This document shows positions 22,566 through 34,327 of a stretch of DNA of 64,000 nucleotides, in pieces. The notes beneath the pieces were generated by a model. It ran no database searches. It had not been told where the DNA came from and worked only from the letters and a program-made list of their open reading frames with translations. Location of the stretch: contig MVAQ01000025.1 in NCBI GenBank assembly GCA_014825775.1, forward strand, positions 86,194-150,193, read 5' to 3'. The number at the start of each line of letters is the position of its first letter. Position 1 is the stretch's first letter. The position numbers and the translations under genes are program-made. Source of the DNA: Krasilnikovozyma curviuscula (taxonomy: Eukaryota; Basidiomycota; Tremellomycetes; Cystofilobasidiales; Mrakiaceae).

Positions 22566-23241
22566 CTACATGGTGCGGAAGGTGAAGAACATAGCTCAGC
22601 ATCGACCCTTTCAAAAGCCACATAACTGACCACGCACCACTGTATCTTACACTCGAGCAGGTGAGATATGGTGATGAAGCTGCTTATCGAGCAGTTTATG
22701 ATTTTGGCTTGACGGTTAGGTGAACGAGCGAACCAGCTACGCCTTGAGAGCCGAACCGCAATCTGGTCAAATACCACTTAAACAGGAAAGTTTGGATACA
22801 GCAAAGCTCTTTCTAAAGTTGGCTACCTCGTCTGTACATCGATATAGACACTACGAGGCTGAGGCTACTCACCCTTTATTGGCCTCCACTAACTCGAGAA
22901 TCCTGAGAAACCGAACCTCTTCGTTCATCCGGTCCAACAGCTTCACCATTGCATCCAAGGCTTTGCGTGAAGCATCTGATGGGTTCACCTGCTCCCTCAG
23001 TATCTTCTCTTCGCGAAGAAAATGCGGTGTCATCCATCGAAGAGCCTTCAGCAGTCCTGAAGCGAGCTGCAGTGTACCCAAACATTAACAAAGGGAAGCA
23101 AACATTTAGCAAATCAGCCAGGAAACGTAAGAGTCTTGGACAACTGGGTTCAATCGAGTATCTCGTGAGCACGATACAGCTTCTCTGTGACAATGAAATC
23201 TAGTCTACCAGGGGCCGTGTCACACTGACTGTTGTTTCAAA
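22566..23241. other. Region between divergent genes, with one small candidate ORF
   Basis: Contains the promoters of the SCOC-like gene (minus) and of the plus-strand gene starting at 23242. One coiled-coil-like reading frame on the minus strand is listed separately; nothing else is recognised. Confidence 0.4.
22869..23033 (-). CDS. Hypothetical small protein (54 residues), uncertain
   Basis: An open frame from ATG 23033 to TGA 22869 encodes a charged, helical, coiled-coil-like peptide (segments KALDAMVKLLDRMNEEV and RFLRILELVEANKG). The frame also runs upstream to a plausible acceptor (CACTGCAG before CTCGCT), so it could be the last exon of a gene whose start I could not find. A GTGAGT just at the stop could also act as a donor. 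The opposite strand is open here too, so this may be chance. I do not recognise a family. Confidence 0.3.
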   Translation of the reverse strand: MTPHFLREEKILREQVNPSDASRKALDAMVKLLDRMNEEVRFLRILELVEANKG

Positions 23242-25343
23242 ATGTGCCCCCACCCTCACACAAATCTTTCCCAGCAACACCACTACACTAAGTTTGGACT
23301 TGGAGCAGAAGAAAGGTAAAACGATTTTTTTACTTTCCACTTGTCTTCCCTGAGTGACTCGTGCAGTAACCCATCTTTCACAGTTCGAGCAAAGTTCAAG
23401 GACTCACGCGAGCCATTGGACCAGCTACCAACCAGAGTCCTCCTGCGAAAACTCCCCATTCGTTACCTCCAGTATCAATAGCACCAGTCCCAAGGTTGAA
23501 TCTACCTAGGGAGCTGCCGCCGACGCCCATTCGACCAGGTGGAAACCAAATTCCAGCTCGTGTCTCCCATGCGCGCTCATCATCCAGCGTCCCAGAGCTT
23601 TTACGCCCTGAAGTTGTGAAAGAACTGTCTACTTTAGATAAGTTCTGGGGCACTCGACCGCCGTCGTCCTTAAAGACTGGCGAAGGAGATTCATCACACG
23701 CCGATATCTTGGTGCTACTCAAATTGACCATCTCAACAATTCGCTTGGTTGGGAAATACGCCGTTGCTTTGCCTGAAGACGCACTCCCATCACAAGCATC
23801 GCTTGCCACTTCCGGCCCTTTATCACCACCTTCCTCTGACACCCTCGCGCCTCCACGACTTGTTGTCAAGAAAACAAGTTTCGGAAATCTTCGAGGCCCC
23901 CAATCTATTCCATTTTCCACTCCATCCCGGCCAGCACCTGCTAACAGAGCTGTCTCATCGCCAGCCTTTCCATCTTCTATCAGAAAATCCAGTCTCAACA
24001 CCCATCCATTAGACAATATAAACACCAGTACCCTCGCTGGCGTTGACCCTCTCGCTGAAGTCCGTAAAGCGGCACTGGATCTCCTAGCCACCTTGAGACT
24101 GATAGAGGAGAAGTACCGGCTACCAAGTCTCAGCTTGGAGGCCGGCAACTTACCACCATCAGCGGTAGAATCTCCTACTGGTGAGCCCTCCAGATCGGCA
24201 ACTCCATTGTCAGGTCTCTTCAGTGGAGACGATGCTGCAGCTCATCAGTCAAGTCCACCAACTTCACATTACGGGAACTCTAGCGACGAGTATGACAGCG
24301 ACGAAGACTCTGGCTTCCATCTCGAAGACCAACCGGAGAAGAAAGTCCCGTGGGAGGAGAGATTGGGCGCTACTGGGTTCCAGTATGAGAGAGACGTTGA
24401 CATTATTAGTCAGTTGGCAGATGAGAGGAACGTCGTTGGGAAATACTTGGAAGTTGTCGAGAGGTGTTTATTTGGATTTAGGAACGAGGATTTGACGAGG
24501 AGCTGGGAAGATGAAGGAAGATATATTGCCGACATAGGAGTGCTTCCTAGCTCTGAATCCCTAGAAGCAGATGTTTTTTTGGCTAAGCCTCGAATGAAGG
24601 CATCCGGTATGTGGTTGGAGAAAGATGCGCCTTTCGCAGGTGGGTCCTTTTTTTTTTTTAGTTTTTTGAGTAGGTATTTTTCTGACAGCTGTCCCACTTT
24701 AGACCGCGTTCACTCTCTCCTCACTGCTTATCTCCCAGTAGATCTCATCAAGCTCCTTCCGTCTACGGTGACAGACGAGAGTCTGCTGTTTTGTCTGAGC
24801 GAAGGGTCGCTTCTTTGCACATTGTACGTTTTTAAGTTCACAGCTGCACACCTTCTTTGCTCTGATTATCATATGGATGTTTGTTTGTTGCAACTCAAAT
24901 TCAGGTATAACTCAGTCGTCAAGAAGTCTCGCCGCCCTTGGGGATACATTCCTGAAAGCGACATTCACTACGAAACCGCGCTGGCATTAGAAGAAATGGC
25001 AACCAGCAACACATCCGGATCAGTCACGGGATTTTTCTCAACGCAATCTGAAAATCCGAGGACGGAAAAGAGAGATTGGACGTTTCGAAGAGCTGACAAT
25101 CTGAAAATGTTCGGAGGTGCCTTGGCCTCAAAACGTTATTTAGTCCCAATCACCTTCACCTCATCTTCAACCAAACAAACAATAGTCCACAGTAACAAAG
25201 CTTCGTATGATCCAATGATTGTTGCAAAAAGAGGGGACGGTTATCAGGAGATGTTGGCGAATCTCCTGACAGCGTGGTTCAACAAAATCCTTGATGAGGA
25301 AGAGATGGCCGAGGACGAGAAGCCCCGGGCTTATAATCATTGA
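23242..25343 (+). CDS. Conserved protein of unknown function with a CH-like C-terminal segment
   Basis: Four exons (23242-23315, 23384-24639, 24703-24823, 24905-25343) give 629 residues. The large exon has no usable ATG; the small first exon supplies MCPHPHTNL and KFGLGAEE in phase, so I start there. The N-terminal half is Pro/Ser-rich and likely disordered. A conserved-looking block follows: VPWEERLGATGFQYERDVDI, then ADERNVVGKYLEVVERCLFG. After it comes a helical segment HSLLTAYLPVDLIKLLP and LLFCLSEGSLLC with LYNSVVKKSRRPWGYIP, reminiscent of a calponin-homology fold (hydrophobic spacing and LSxGxLLC), but I would not assign that domain by eye. An acidic tract with DEYDSDEDSGF sits before the block. 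Function unknown. Confidence 0.78.
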
Positions 25344-25844
25344 TGTTCATTTCTTTCTATCTTTGTTTATCTTGAGGATCTGTCATCATACATTATTTCA
25401 TGGGTATTATTGCTTTTTTACTGTTGCCGCTAAGGCGCTTTACCAGCCAAATTGCGTCGCGCTTGATGTTCTTCTCGCTCAGCTTTCAGACGCTCTATAC
25501 CTTCATCTTATTTTCTCTATTGGGCATCCTACTTCATCTCATACCATATTCCGGTTCATGTCATCACTTTCCCCATTCGTCTGTGCGTTGTAGCCCGGGC
25601 CGCCGTGCGAAAGCGAACATCTCTTTGACTCACGTTACCTGGTCGTGATACGCTAATAATTTTTGGTGACGTACTTTCGTCGGTATGATGAGTTGTAAAG
25701 GAAGCTAGTGATGATTTGGTCGTTCATTAGGACGAGAGCCCTGATGGGGAAGCCATATTGCTGCCGGTGGGGCGTGGTTTAAAACAAAACTTGATCCCCG
25801 ATGATTTAGCCAGCCATTTTCTTCCTTCAAGGCATTCCATCAAC
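25344..25844. other. Intergenic, upstream of the arabinofuranosidase gene
   Basis: 500 bp between two same-strand genes. It is T-rich near the left (3' UTR of the preceding gene). No further gene, repeat or recognised site. Confidence 0.45.
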
Positions 25845-28617
25845 ATGTTGGCTTCAAGTTTGCTCGCGTTTTTCCTTGTTTCTGTTCCTGTTCTGGCAGC
25901 GACATCCATTAAAATCAACACCAGTGGTGGAAATGGCGAGTCGTGCTGTCTCCTTTCGGTTTAGTTACAAAATGGCTGGTTCTCAATCTACTTCTACTAC
26001 AGCTTCTAGTCCCACTCTGTATGGTTACATGTTTGAAGTGAGTGTAATCTGTACTGCCCCCATTTGGAGATGCTAACTTCAAGCGGGCGCTTCACCTTGT
26101 TTTGATCTTTGCCAGGACATCAATAGTAGGTATGATTTTACTGTCATTGTCACCACCGAGTATTTACCGCCTTTTTCTCTCTGATCTAAGACTCTGGAGA
26201 TGGTGGTCTTTATGCTGAACTCCTCCAAAACCGAGCGCTGCAAAAGGTCGATGTGTCGAACCAAACTGCTGCTCTCTTTGCTTGGGAAGCAGTCGGAAAT
26301 GCAATCATCTCAGCAGTCAACGATACTGCTCCTGTTAGTAGCGCTCTTCCAAACTCTTTGAAAATTGTATCTGGTGGTGCAAAAGGAGGTGTTGCCAACA
26401 CTGGATACTGGGGTGAGTAACTTACCCCCCTATCTCTTTTCGCTTCGCCCATTTAACGATCCATTTATTTACCTAGGTATCAAGATCCTTTCTTCTTGGA
26501 GTTATAATGTTACCTTTTGGGCTAAGTCGGCAACCAATTCGTCCACATCACTCAACGTCTCACTGGTCTCCAACACCACGGGCTCGATATTCGCCTCTAA
26601 ATCTGTCAAGGTCTCATCTACTACCTGGAAAGAGTATACCTTCAAACTGAAACCAGACACAGATGCACTTGATTTGCAGAACACGTTCCAGATCACCTTT
26701 GATGGCCAAGCAGGGGAGACTTTGTATCTCTCTGCATTAAGTCTGTTCCCACCAACTTTCAAGGGCAGAGTAAGTCCAATTGATGTTTGAATATATTCTG
26801 GTCACTATTGCTTTGCTAAGCTGCCTTCTGAGCCGTGTTCGCTCCTGTCCAGGCAAACGGAATGCGCATCGACATCGCAGATACCATCTACGCTACCAAG
26901 CCGTCTTTCTTCAGATTCCCTGGGGGCAACAATCTCGAGGGTCAATCATTTGTATGTAATCTGAAGCTTTCACATCTCTTAACTGTGGTTCGTCGTGAAT
27001 TGAGCTCGTCTCTCCCACACCCCAGGACACTCGATGGAAGTGGAATGAAACGCTGGGACCGCTCCTCGATCGCCCGGGCCGAATGGGCGACTGGTCGTAC
27101 ATCAACACCGACGGCCTAGGACTGATGGAATATCTGCACTGGCTGGACGACCTCGAGGTAATGGGTATCATGGCCGTCTGGTCGGGCTACTCGCTTGACG
27201 GGCTCAGCGTACCAGAGGACGCGATGGGGCCGTACGTCCAGGAGGCGCTCGATCAGATCGAGTTTGTCATTGGAGATGCGGGCAACTCTTCGCTTGCGCA
27301 GTGGAGAGCTGAACTAGGCCATCCGGAGCCGTGGAACATCACGTACATAGAGATTGGGAACGAAGGTGCTCTTTTTCCATTCTTTTGTTCCCTTTGTTAC
27401 TTCTCGCTCTGGTCCTTCAAGCTGACTAGGACCTCTCTTCTCTCCAAGATTTCTTTGCTAACGCGACTTACGTCTACCGCTGGAAACTCCTCACCACCGC
27501 GATTGCAGAAAAGTATCCCCACCTGAAGCTGCTTTCGACAGATTTGAACGGGGACGATGGAGAGCAGAACTTGGTGCCTGCCCCGCAGTATTCGGATAGA
27601 CATCACTATGATGTACCTGGCTATTTCATCGGTAAGCCTGCTTTTCTGTCCTCCTTTGACGCCTCGTCGACGCTCGCAAGAAGTTCTCATACCCTGTTTC
27701 GTTTTGTTTTGTGGTGGGCTCGAGTAGAGCAATTTAATCAGTATGATAATGCACCTCGACCGCCTCTCGGCCCGCAGATCTTCGAAGGCGAGTACGCCGT
27801 CATTGTCAGTGTTGCCAATTCCTCACCAATGTTTCTCTCCCATGATCAACGCTCACTAACTGTTCCATGTCATCAGAACAACCTTTCGTACCCGAACTAC
27901 AACCTCTGGAATTCTTCTGAGGGAAGACTTAATTACAGCGATGCCCAAGCTGCCGTCGTTCGTCCCGCTTTTTGTTTCTTCCTTGCGCGTTCCCACCAAA
28001 CTTGAACATCTATCTTATTCTGCACGCAGAGCGAGGCTGTATTCATGATCGGACTCGAGCGAAACTCCGACCTCGTGTTCTCTGCAGCATACGCGCCCAT
28101 GCTGCAGAACATCAACCGGAACCAATGGACGCCTAATCTGATCCTCTTCGACGCAGGTACTGTGTACCCGTCCGCGTCGTACGAGGTGCAGAAGGTGTTT
28201 TCTGTGAACAGAGGGGATTGGATCTTGCCGATGAACGTGTCGGGGGATGAGGCATTCACGACACTGTTTGCGGTTGCATCGTATGCCGTCAATGAAGACA
28301 TTGTCTACTTGAAGGTACGCTATAGCGTTCCTGTATTCTTCAGAGTGTGTGGCTGACCTCGCCTCCTTCGAAAAATCTAGATGTCTAACCCCTCTGGCAA
28401 CGCGACAGAGGTCTCCGTCTCAATCCCCTCCATCAACATCTCCCACGCACATGTGACCGTTCTGACCTCGCCAAACTACTGGGACAACAACCAGCCAGGT
28501 ATCACCCCTACCTTTGTTCCCAAGACTAATAAGCTGTACACAGGAGAGAAAGGGTTCAGTTATACGATCCCTGCATGGGCTGTTGTCGTCGTCAAGGTGT
28601 GGATTGAGCGGCTGTGA
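25845..28617 (+). CDS. Secreted alpha-L-arabinofuranosidase, glycoside hydrolase family 51
   Basis: Removes terminal arabinose from plant arabinoxylan/arabinan. Twelve exons (25845-25935, 26003-26037, 26116-26125, 26191-26412, 26477-26769, 26853-26951, 27026-27365, 27449-27631, 27728-27804, 27877-27957, 28030-28314, 28381-28617) give about 650 residues. The first 18 residues are a signal peptide (LLAFFLVSVPVLAA). GH51 blocks: YGYMFEDINNSGDGGLYAEL, FFRFPGGNNLEG, RWKWNETLGP with RPGRMGDW, the acid/base Glu in ITYIEIGNEDFF, the nucleophile Glu in FEGEYAVI, and AVFMIGLERNSD. Exon 3 is just 10 nt and intron 1 appears to use a GC donor. Many N-x-S/T sites fit secretion. The intron 10 donor is GTCGTT or GTTCGT, 3 nt apart. 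Confidence 0.94.
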
Positions 28618-28985
28618 TGGCAGAGTTGCGTCGCAGCCTGATTGGTACTGATTGTACATAATTTTTATACGATGTTTTGAAACGAGATTCTTCGTTTCTG
28701 TTTGCGAGGAAACAAAAAACATTGGAAAAATACCTGATAAAATCGTCGGTCGGCCTTCTCCTCTTCGTTTTTTGTCGTTCGTCAGACACGACAGTCAATC
28801 ACACATTTTCCGACATCAGATATACAGGAAGGGATAGATTTGAATAGAGAAGCATCGGCTGCCTTTCCCATCGTGAGTACATCCCTTTGTCTCAATCAGG
28901 GGGAATAAAGAAGGCTTATCTGTTCTGCATTGTGAACGGCGATATGGTCATATCACTCCCTGTCTAAAAGGTCTGCAAGTTCGAG
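28618..28985. other. Intergenic, upstream of MFS transporter
   Basis: About 370 bp separating two same-strand genes; 3' UTR plus promoter. Nothing else recognised. Confidence 0.4.
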
Positions 28986-31612
28986 ATGGGTGATTACTCG
29001 TCAACTGAGAAAATCCTCAGTGTCAACACACGAAGGGGCATCGTCCTCTTCTTCTCGAGTCAGTCCCGTCGTATTGTATTGCTTTCACATCCGAGTGGTC
29101 TCTCATCAGCGAAGCCCCTCCTCTAGTTGCTGCCGCTCTCGCGTCCGGAACTTCCTACGTCTTTGGTGCTTATGCCCCTCAACTAGCGAAGAAGCTGGGT
29201 CTCAGTGCCTCTCAGATCAACCTCATTGGAACGTCGGGTATGTTCTTTCTAGCGTGCGCTTCGTCGGTCCCCCTTGGCACTGTAGCTCACTGCTCTTCCT
29301 CCTTTGCTTCAGGCAACTTTGGAGTGTACATTTCTGGTCCTTTATGGGGTCTAGTAACAGACAAATACGGTCAGTGGGGCCTCAAAAAAGGGCGTGTGAT
29401 CTGAAATCCATGCTCAAAACCTCCGTCTCTGTTTTCTCGTTGTCCCAACCTAGGCCCCAAAATCCCACTTGCCTCCGCCTCCGTCCTCCTCCTTGGCGGC
29501 TACCTAGGACAACGAGCCTTCTACACGGGATTCTTACCATGGCACGGCCAAACGCTGGACATGCTTGTCATTTGCCTCTGCACGGGCTCCGCAGGCTTCG
29601 GCTCGTCCGCTGGTCTCGCTGCCTCTGTCAATTCCGTCGCCAAGTCGTTCCCTGACACGACCAAGGGTACGGCTGTCAGCTTGACCCTTGCTGGGTTTGG
29701 CCTCAGTGCTTTGTGAGTGAGGCCCCGATGGGAAGTCGAGGCGGAGCTCTTCCAACTAGGGTGAGAAGTTCGTTTGACTGAACTTTATCGTCTACCTTTG
29801 TGGTTCACAGCATGTTCTCCACCATTGCACACACCTTCGTTCCAGGAGATACCTCCTCTCTCTTAGTAAGTCCTTTTCCAATACTACCACCATCCGCCCC
29901 CTTACACTTTACCGCTCGATGGCAGCAACACAACCTTCCTTCCTTTTTCCTGACTGACCCCTACCTCTGCCGCTGCTTTTAAACCTAAAGACCATCCTCG
30001 CAATTGGCTGCTTCCTTCCTATGTTCATTGGCTTCTTCATCATCCGTCCCGTCCTCCTACCTGAGAACTTAGAAAACAACCGCGAGAGCGGCTGGGTGCG
30101 CCTGCCTACGCACACCGCTGAGGAGAATGGATACGGACCTGTTCCCGGTACAGGGGACGCATCGCCTGAGCCCGTTGGCGTGAGGATCACGCCGTCGACT
30201 CCGGCAGAGGAGGAGTACCAGGACTACCCTGCGTCAGGCTCGTCGTCGGCGCCGCCGTTGGTTAGAGCAAGGTCCAAGTCGCATATGGCCGACGAGACCA
30301 CGGAGAATAATGCTGCATTGAACAAGAAGTCGGCTGTCATCAAGATGTCACCAGCTGAGTCGTTCAGGACGCTGCCTCCCGTTGATGGAGACGACAGTGA
30401 GCGGCTGCTGGGTGGAGAGTCGCTTGATAAGGTGTTGAGTCGAAGGTGAGTTATCTCCTCGCATATAGTTGCTACGTTTCATAACATAATTTTGGGAGTA
30501 AAGTGCCTTCCTAAAGAACCGATGACACTGACGCTACTTTTCTTACATGTTGTGATAGTTCCGCCGTGTCTTTACCAGCCGAAATGGTCAACATTTCCGG
30601 CTGGGCGTTGTTCAAGGAGCTGGATTTCTGGATCATTGCAGCCATCGTATCATGCTGTAAGTAAAGAAAATTATATCTCCAAAAGATACTTTCAAAAGAT
30701 ACGCTTCGCGACATGTAAAGCTGATGCCCTCTTCTCTGGTGAACCTCAGTAAGTGGAACTGGTCTGATGTGGATCAACAACTGTGGTCTCGCTACCCTTG
30801 CCCTCTTCTCGAAAGGCAATCCAGACTACGACCCTGCCGCTGTGGCCGCGCTCCAAGCGACCCAGGTGTCAATCATATCCATCTTCAATTGTGCAGGCCG
30901 AATTATCATCGGCGTCGCCTCGGACGTGTTCAAGCACAAGTACTCCATTAGAAGGATCTGGTTCATGTGCCTTGTCTCCGCGTCGTTCATCGTCTCCCAA
31001 CTCGTCGCCCTCTCCGTCACTTCCGTTAGCTCTCTCTGGCTAGTGTCGTCGTTGCTCGGCATCTCGTACGGCGGTCTGTTTGGACTCGCACCGGTAGTTG
31101 TCCTCGAGTGGTTCGGCATGTCATCGTTCTCGATGAACTGGGGCTTGGTATCCGTCTCGCCCATCGTTGGCGGTAACGTTGCCAACATCCTTTTTGGAAA
31201 GATTTACGACTCACATACGGTCGGCAACATACCAATACCGGCTAATTCCACAATGAAAGTTAACACCACAGGTTCATTTGTTCCTAGGGGTGTAACGGTG
31301 AGAATCCCGGCGGCTGCTTTCACGGAGCTTGTTTCAAGAGGGGGGCCGATCGCTACACCAGGCGATAAATCGCACGAGTGCTATCTTGGCCAAGTGAGTC
31401 ACGCAGTACCTCTTGATCTCCTTCTGGCATTATTTAGCTGATCACTTTACTGCCTGTTTCAGGAATGCTACGTGAGCTCGTTCCACATCACGCTTTTTGC
31501 GTGCTGTCTGGCGCTTGTGCTATCAATATTTGCTGGCTGGAGAAGGGAAAGACAGAGTAAAGAGAAACGGAGAAAGGCTAGAGCTGCAGCATGGGCCGAA
31601 TCCGATGAATAA
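28986..31612 (+). CDS. MCH1: MFS transporter, MCH1-like (monocarboxylate transporter homologue)
   Basis: Major facilitator of the NFD4/MCH1 group; yeast Mch1 is vacuolar with unproven substrate. Nine exons (28986-29058, 29127-29237, 29313-29369, 29454-29712, 29811-29865, 29991-30445, 30559-30656, 30750-31393, 31463-31612) give 633 residues. The first half has GTSYVFGAYAPQLAKKL, NLIGTSGNFGVYISGPLWG and VTDKYGPKIPLA (loop 2-3 signature); the second half has GWALFKELDFWIIA, MWINNCGLAT and RIIIGVASD. The loop between the halves is about 150 residues, acidic and Pro/Ser-rich. The start MGDYSSTEK was chosen because its donor at 29059 and the acceptor at 29126 restore the first membrane helix; other acceptors break frame. 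Confidence 0.88.
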
Positions 31613-31827
31613 ATCTGCTCTGAAGATGGTGGATTCCTTCTTGTCGTTAGATACAATGCATTGTATTCTTCTTGGCCATATTCGGACATAGACGCTTATC
31701 TTTCAGAAGAAATCTCATCACGTTTCGCAACCTGTTCCTCATCGCCTCAGCTGATGCCTTTTTCAGCAGGAAGGTGCCCGTCACATCCGAGGTAAACAAG
31801 ATCTATAAGAGGTCGTCGGTCTGTGCA

Positions 31828-33731
31828 CTAGTAATCACTCTTCCTTCTACTTCTCAAACTCCCAAAGTCCGATATCCACTCATCGTATCGCCTTCCCAAC
31901 GGGTTGGATCCTAAGATGGCCGTCCATGGCGCAGGAGGTTCTCCTTCTTGAATCACACCGTGGATCTGTTCCATCCGGTCGATGTACGTCATGCTGAAAG
32001 AAGACGAGGAGTCTAATGCTGTTGAGAAGATCGATGCTGCATATTGATCAAGCGGTAGCGCGTTAGCTGGGTAAGAGGATGGAGTTAGTTCAGCCGGCAG
32101 CGACACGAGAGACAGTCGAGTCGTCTTACCGTGATGCCCGAAACAACCAGCGAGTTCTTCTCCAATTGTATCTACACCCAAGAATGTGAATGCTGCGAGG
32201 CATTCGATGATGATCGCCCATCGACCGAGTGAAGGTGCCAGTTGGAGCGGAATAGCGATCAACACTAACGCCAACATCTGATGAAGGTGGATCGACAGCG
32301 CGAGTGGTATAGGAGCTGAATCGACGGCGAAAAAAATAAATCAGTCCAGAATTAAAATTGTCAGAAATGAGGGAATATGCGCACTGTCGTTGATCTTCTC
32401 GCAAGCTCCCAACACATCCGTCAACGAGCTAATGTTCCCATACATTCTCTCCGCTTTCGCCTCATCGATACCACTACCACTGACCTCTCCCAGCTTCTTG
32501 AAGTTGTCAATGTACGACTCCATCAGCCTCAGCAGCGATAGCGGCAAGTTCGGTGGGGAAGGTGATGAGGATATGGACGGTGTCAGGCCGCCGTTAGTGA
32601 GTGTTCCTCGGCGAGACATGGACGACTGGGGAGCCGGAGGTAATGTTGCAAACGGGATATCGTTCAATTGAATTTCTTGTTTGACAGCTTCTGCTGTCGA
32701 AGGACCTAGCACGCCAGTGATGCCAACGGGAACCTTCTCCGATAGGCCCAAGAACCCAACTGGAGACGAGAGCAGGTCCGGAAGGTGGCCCGATGTATTT
32801 GTATCTGGGTTTGGGGAAGGCGGGAGGAGCTCAAAGATGGAACTGGATGAGTCGACTTTGGGGAAAGTCTTGATCTTAGGAGGGCCGGCTTGCCATCTGA
32901 CAGAAGTAGTCGTGCGTCGGAGGGATTGAACGTCTGGAAATTGAAAGAGGTAAGATAGATGCGTGGAGATATGATGGAGAAAAGACTCACAAGGCTTTGG
33001 CAGCAGACCATCTAGATCGATCTGAGACGTCCCAAATTCTCCCCTCAAGTGATGCCTGGAGGAACGATACAAAGCTCATCAGCATTCAGAAGAAGATAGA
33101 AAGGAGAAGAAGGTTTCCATTTACTTCAAAGCATATGGGAAAGCAACGATAAGTCCAGTAAATTCGTCGACTTTGTCTCTGAGCTCAGGGTCATATCTTT
33201 CCCCCCGGGCAGGTGTGCAAGGGTAAGCCACAGAAAACTTCAAAACCGCAAAGTAGAAGACAGCATCAGCAACGAATTTACGGTGCACGATGATGAGCAG
33301 AATGAATTCGACCCACCGTCCTCAAGAGTGCTCGCGAGGCCGAAGAGAGCTGACTCCATTGTTCTCTACCTGCATTCCACCTAGCAGTGGAGCTTTCAGA
33401 CCTGAATGAGACCATCAAACCAACGACTAGCAGTGCCAACGGGTACAGTAGCAAATTGGGAGGGCAACAAAGAAGTATGTGTCAGTACATACGCCATTCG
33501 AACGAACCAAGTAAACAACAGAGAGACAAGATACTCACCCATGCTCAACACACCAACCATAGCAGCCCCCAGCGACTCAAACCTTTTCAAGTCGACCCAG
33601 CCAGTCTCGATGAGCAGGACGACGGCTGAGGCGTACATGCCATAGAGGACAATCCTCGGCAGCGTTTCAGGAATGGAGGAGTAAGGGATGTTGAGTGATA
33701 AGGGGAGCGTTATTTGGAATGGGGAGGTCAT
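31828..33731 (-). CDS. Bestrophin-like (UPF0187 family) anion channel
   Basis: Membrane protein of the bestrophin/UPF0187 family, likely an anion channel. Seven exons (33539-33731, 33317-33426, 33125-33237, 32991-33055, 32385-32933, 32130-32315, 31828-32066) give 484 residues. Family features: VSFRSESSTARWNAGREQW (the FRxxxxxxRWxxGR block), ALKHHLRGE, NDTPIPLALSIHLHQM, and FTFLGVDTIGEELAGCFG followed by NALPLDQY. A Pro/Ser-rich insert of about 130 residues lies between ALKHHLRGE and the helical MESYIDNFKKLGEV. The second exon's acceptor at 33427 was chosen from this alignment; the more obvious CAG 25 nt further gives the wrong frame. It converges with the MFS gene. Confidence 0.88.
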
Positions 33732-34327
33732 TGTTCTGGTTTGGAAAGGCGGCGTGATGAAGGAAAAGGGAGAGAGCGTTGATGATGAGCCTCGTCTGAG
33801 CGATCCGTAGGTGAGCAGAGTTCAGTAAGCTGACAGGTGCGGCAGTTCAAGTGAACGAAAAAGATGTGAGACCTAGATATTTGACACCGACGAGGCAGCG
33901 CAAAGTGATGTGAAGAAGCATGCATTCTCAGTATTCCGGATTAAAAGGCAAACGAGTTCCCCCAAAGGACAAACTTACCAAAGAATTAGTAGAGGGCACA
34001 AAAGATTCCAGCTAGATATGCCAATTGATCCAATGGGATGCCTTCTTTACCGTATTATCAGGGCTTTGAGATAAACTGGCCGTCTCAGGGCAGCCCACAA
34101 AGTCGTTCGGTTTGCTATCGCACAAAAACAGCTGACAGTTCAGCTCTTTGGAGCCTGAATTCGAAAACAGTCAGCTGGTTTACTTATAACTGACGATATA
34201 CAGGTACAATTTGGGAGAAATCTCACCCAAAGTGAAATCTTGAGTGGGTCGCTGTTGAGAAGCAGGAAGGACCGGGTTCGCACTGGCCTTTCGAACTATC
34301 AACAGCAAACCAGAATTCTTCTCAAAA
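33732..34327. promoter_or_regulatory. Divergent intergenic region, bestrophin-like / RPR2
   Basis: About 600 bp between opposed start codons; must contain both promoters. No specific element recognised and no further ORF with features. Confidence 0.35.

Noticed and set aside
22720..23088. 122-codon plus-strand frame opposite the micro-ORF
   Set aside because: Antisense mirror of the other strand; Arg/Ser/His-rich composition without motif.
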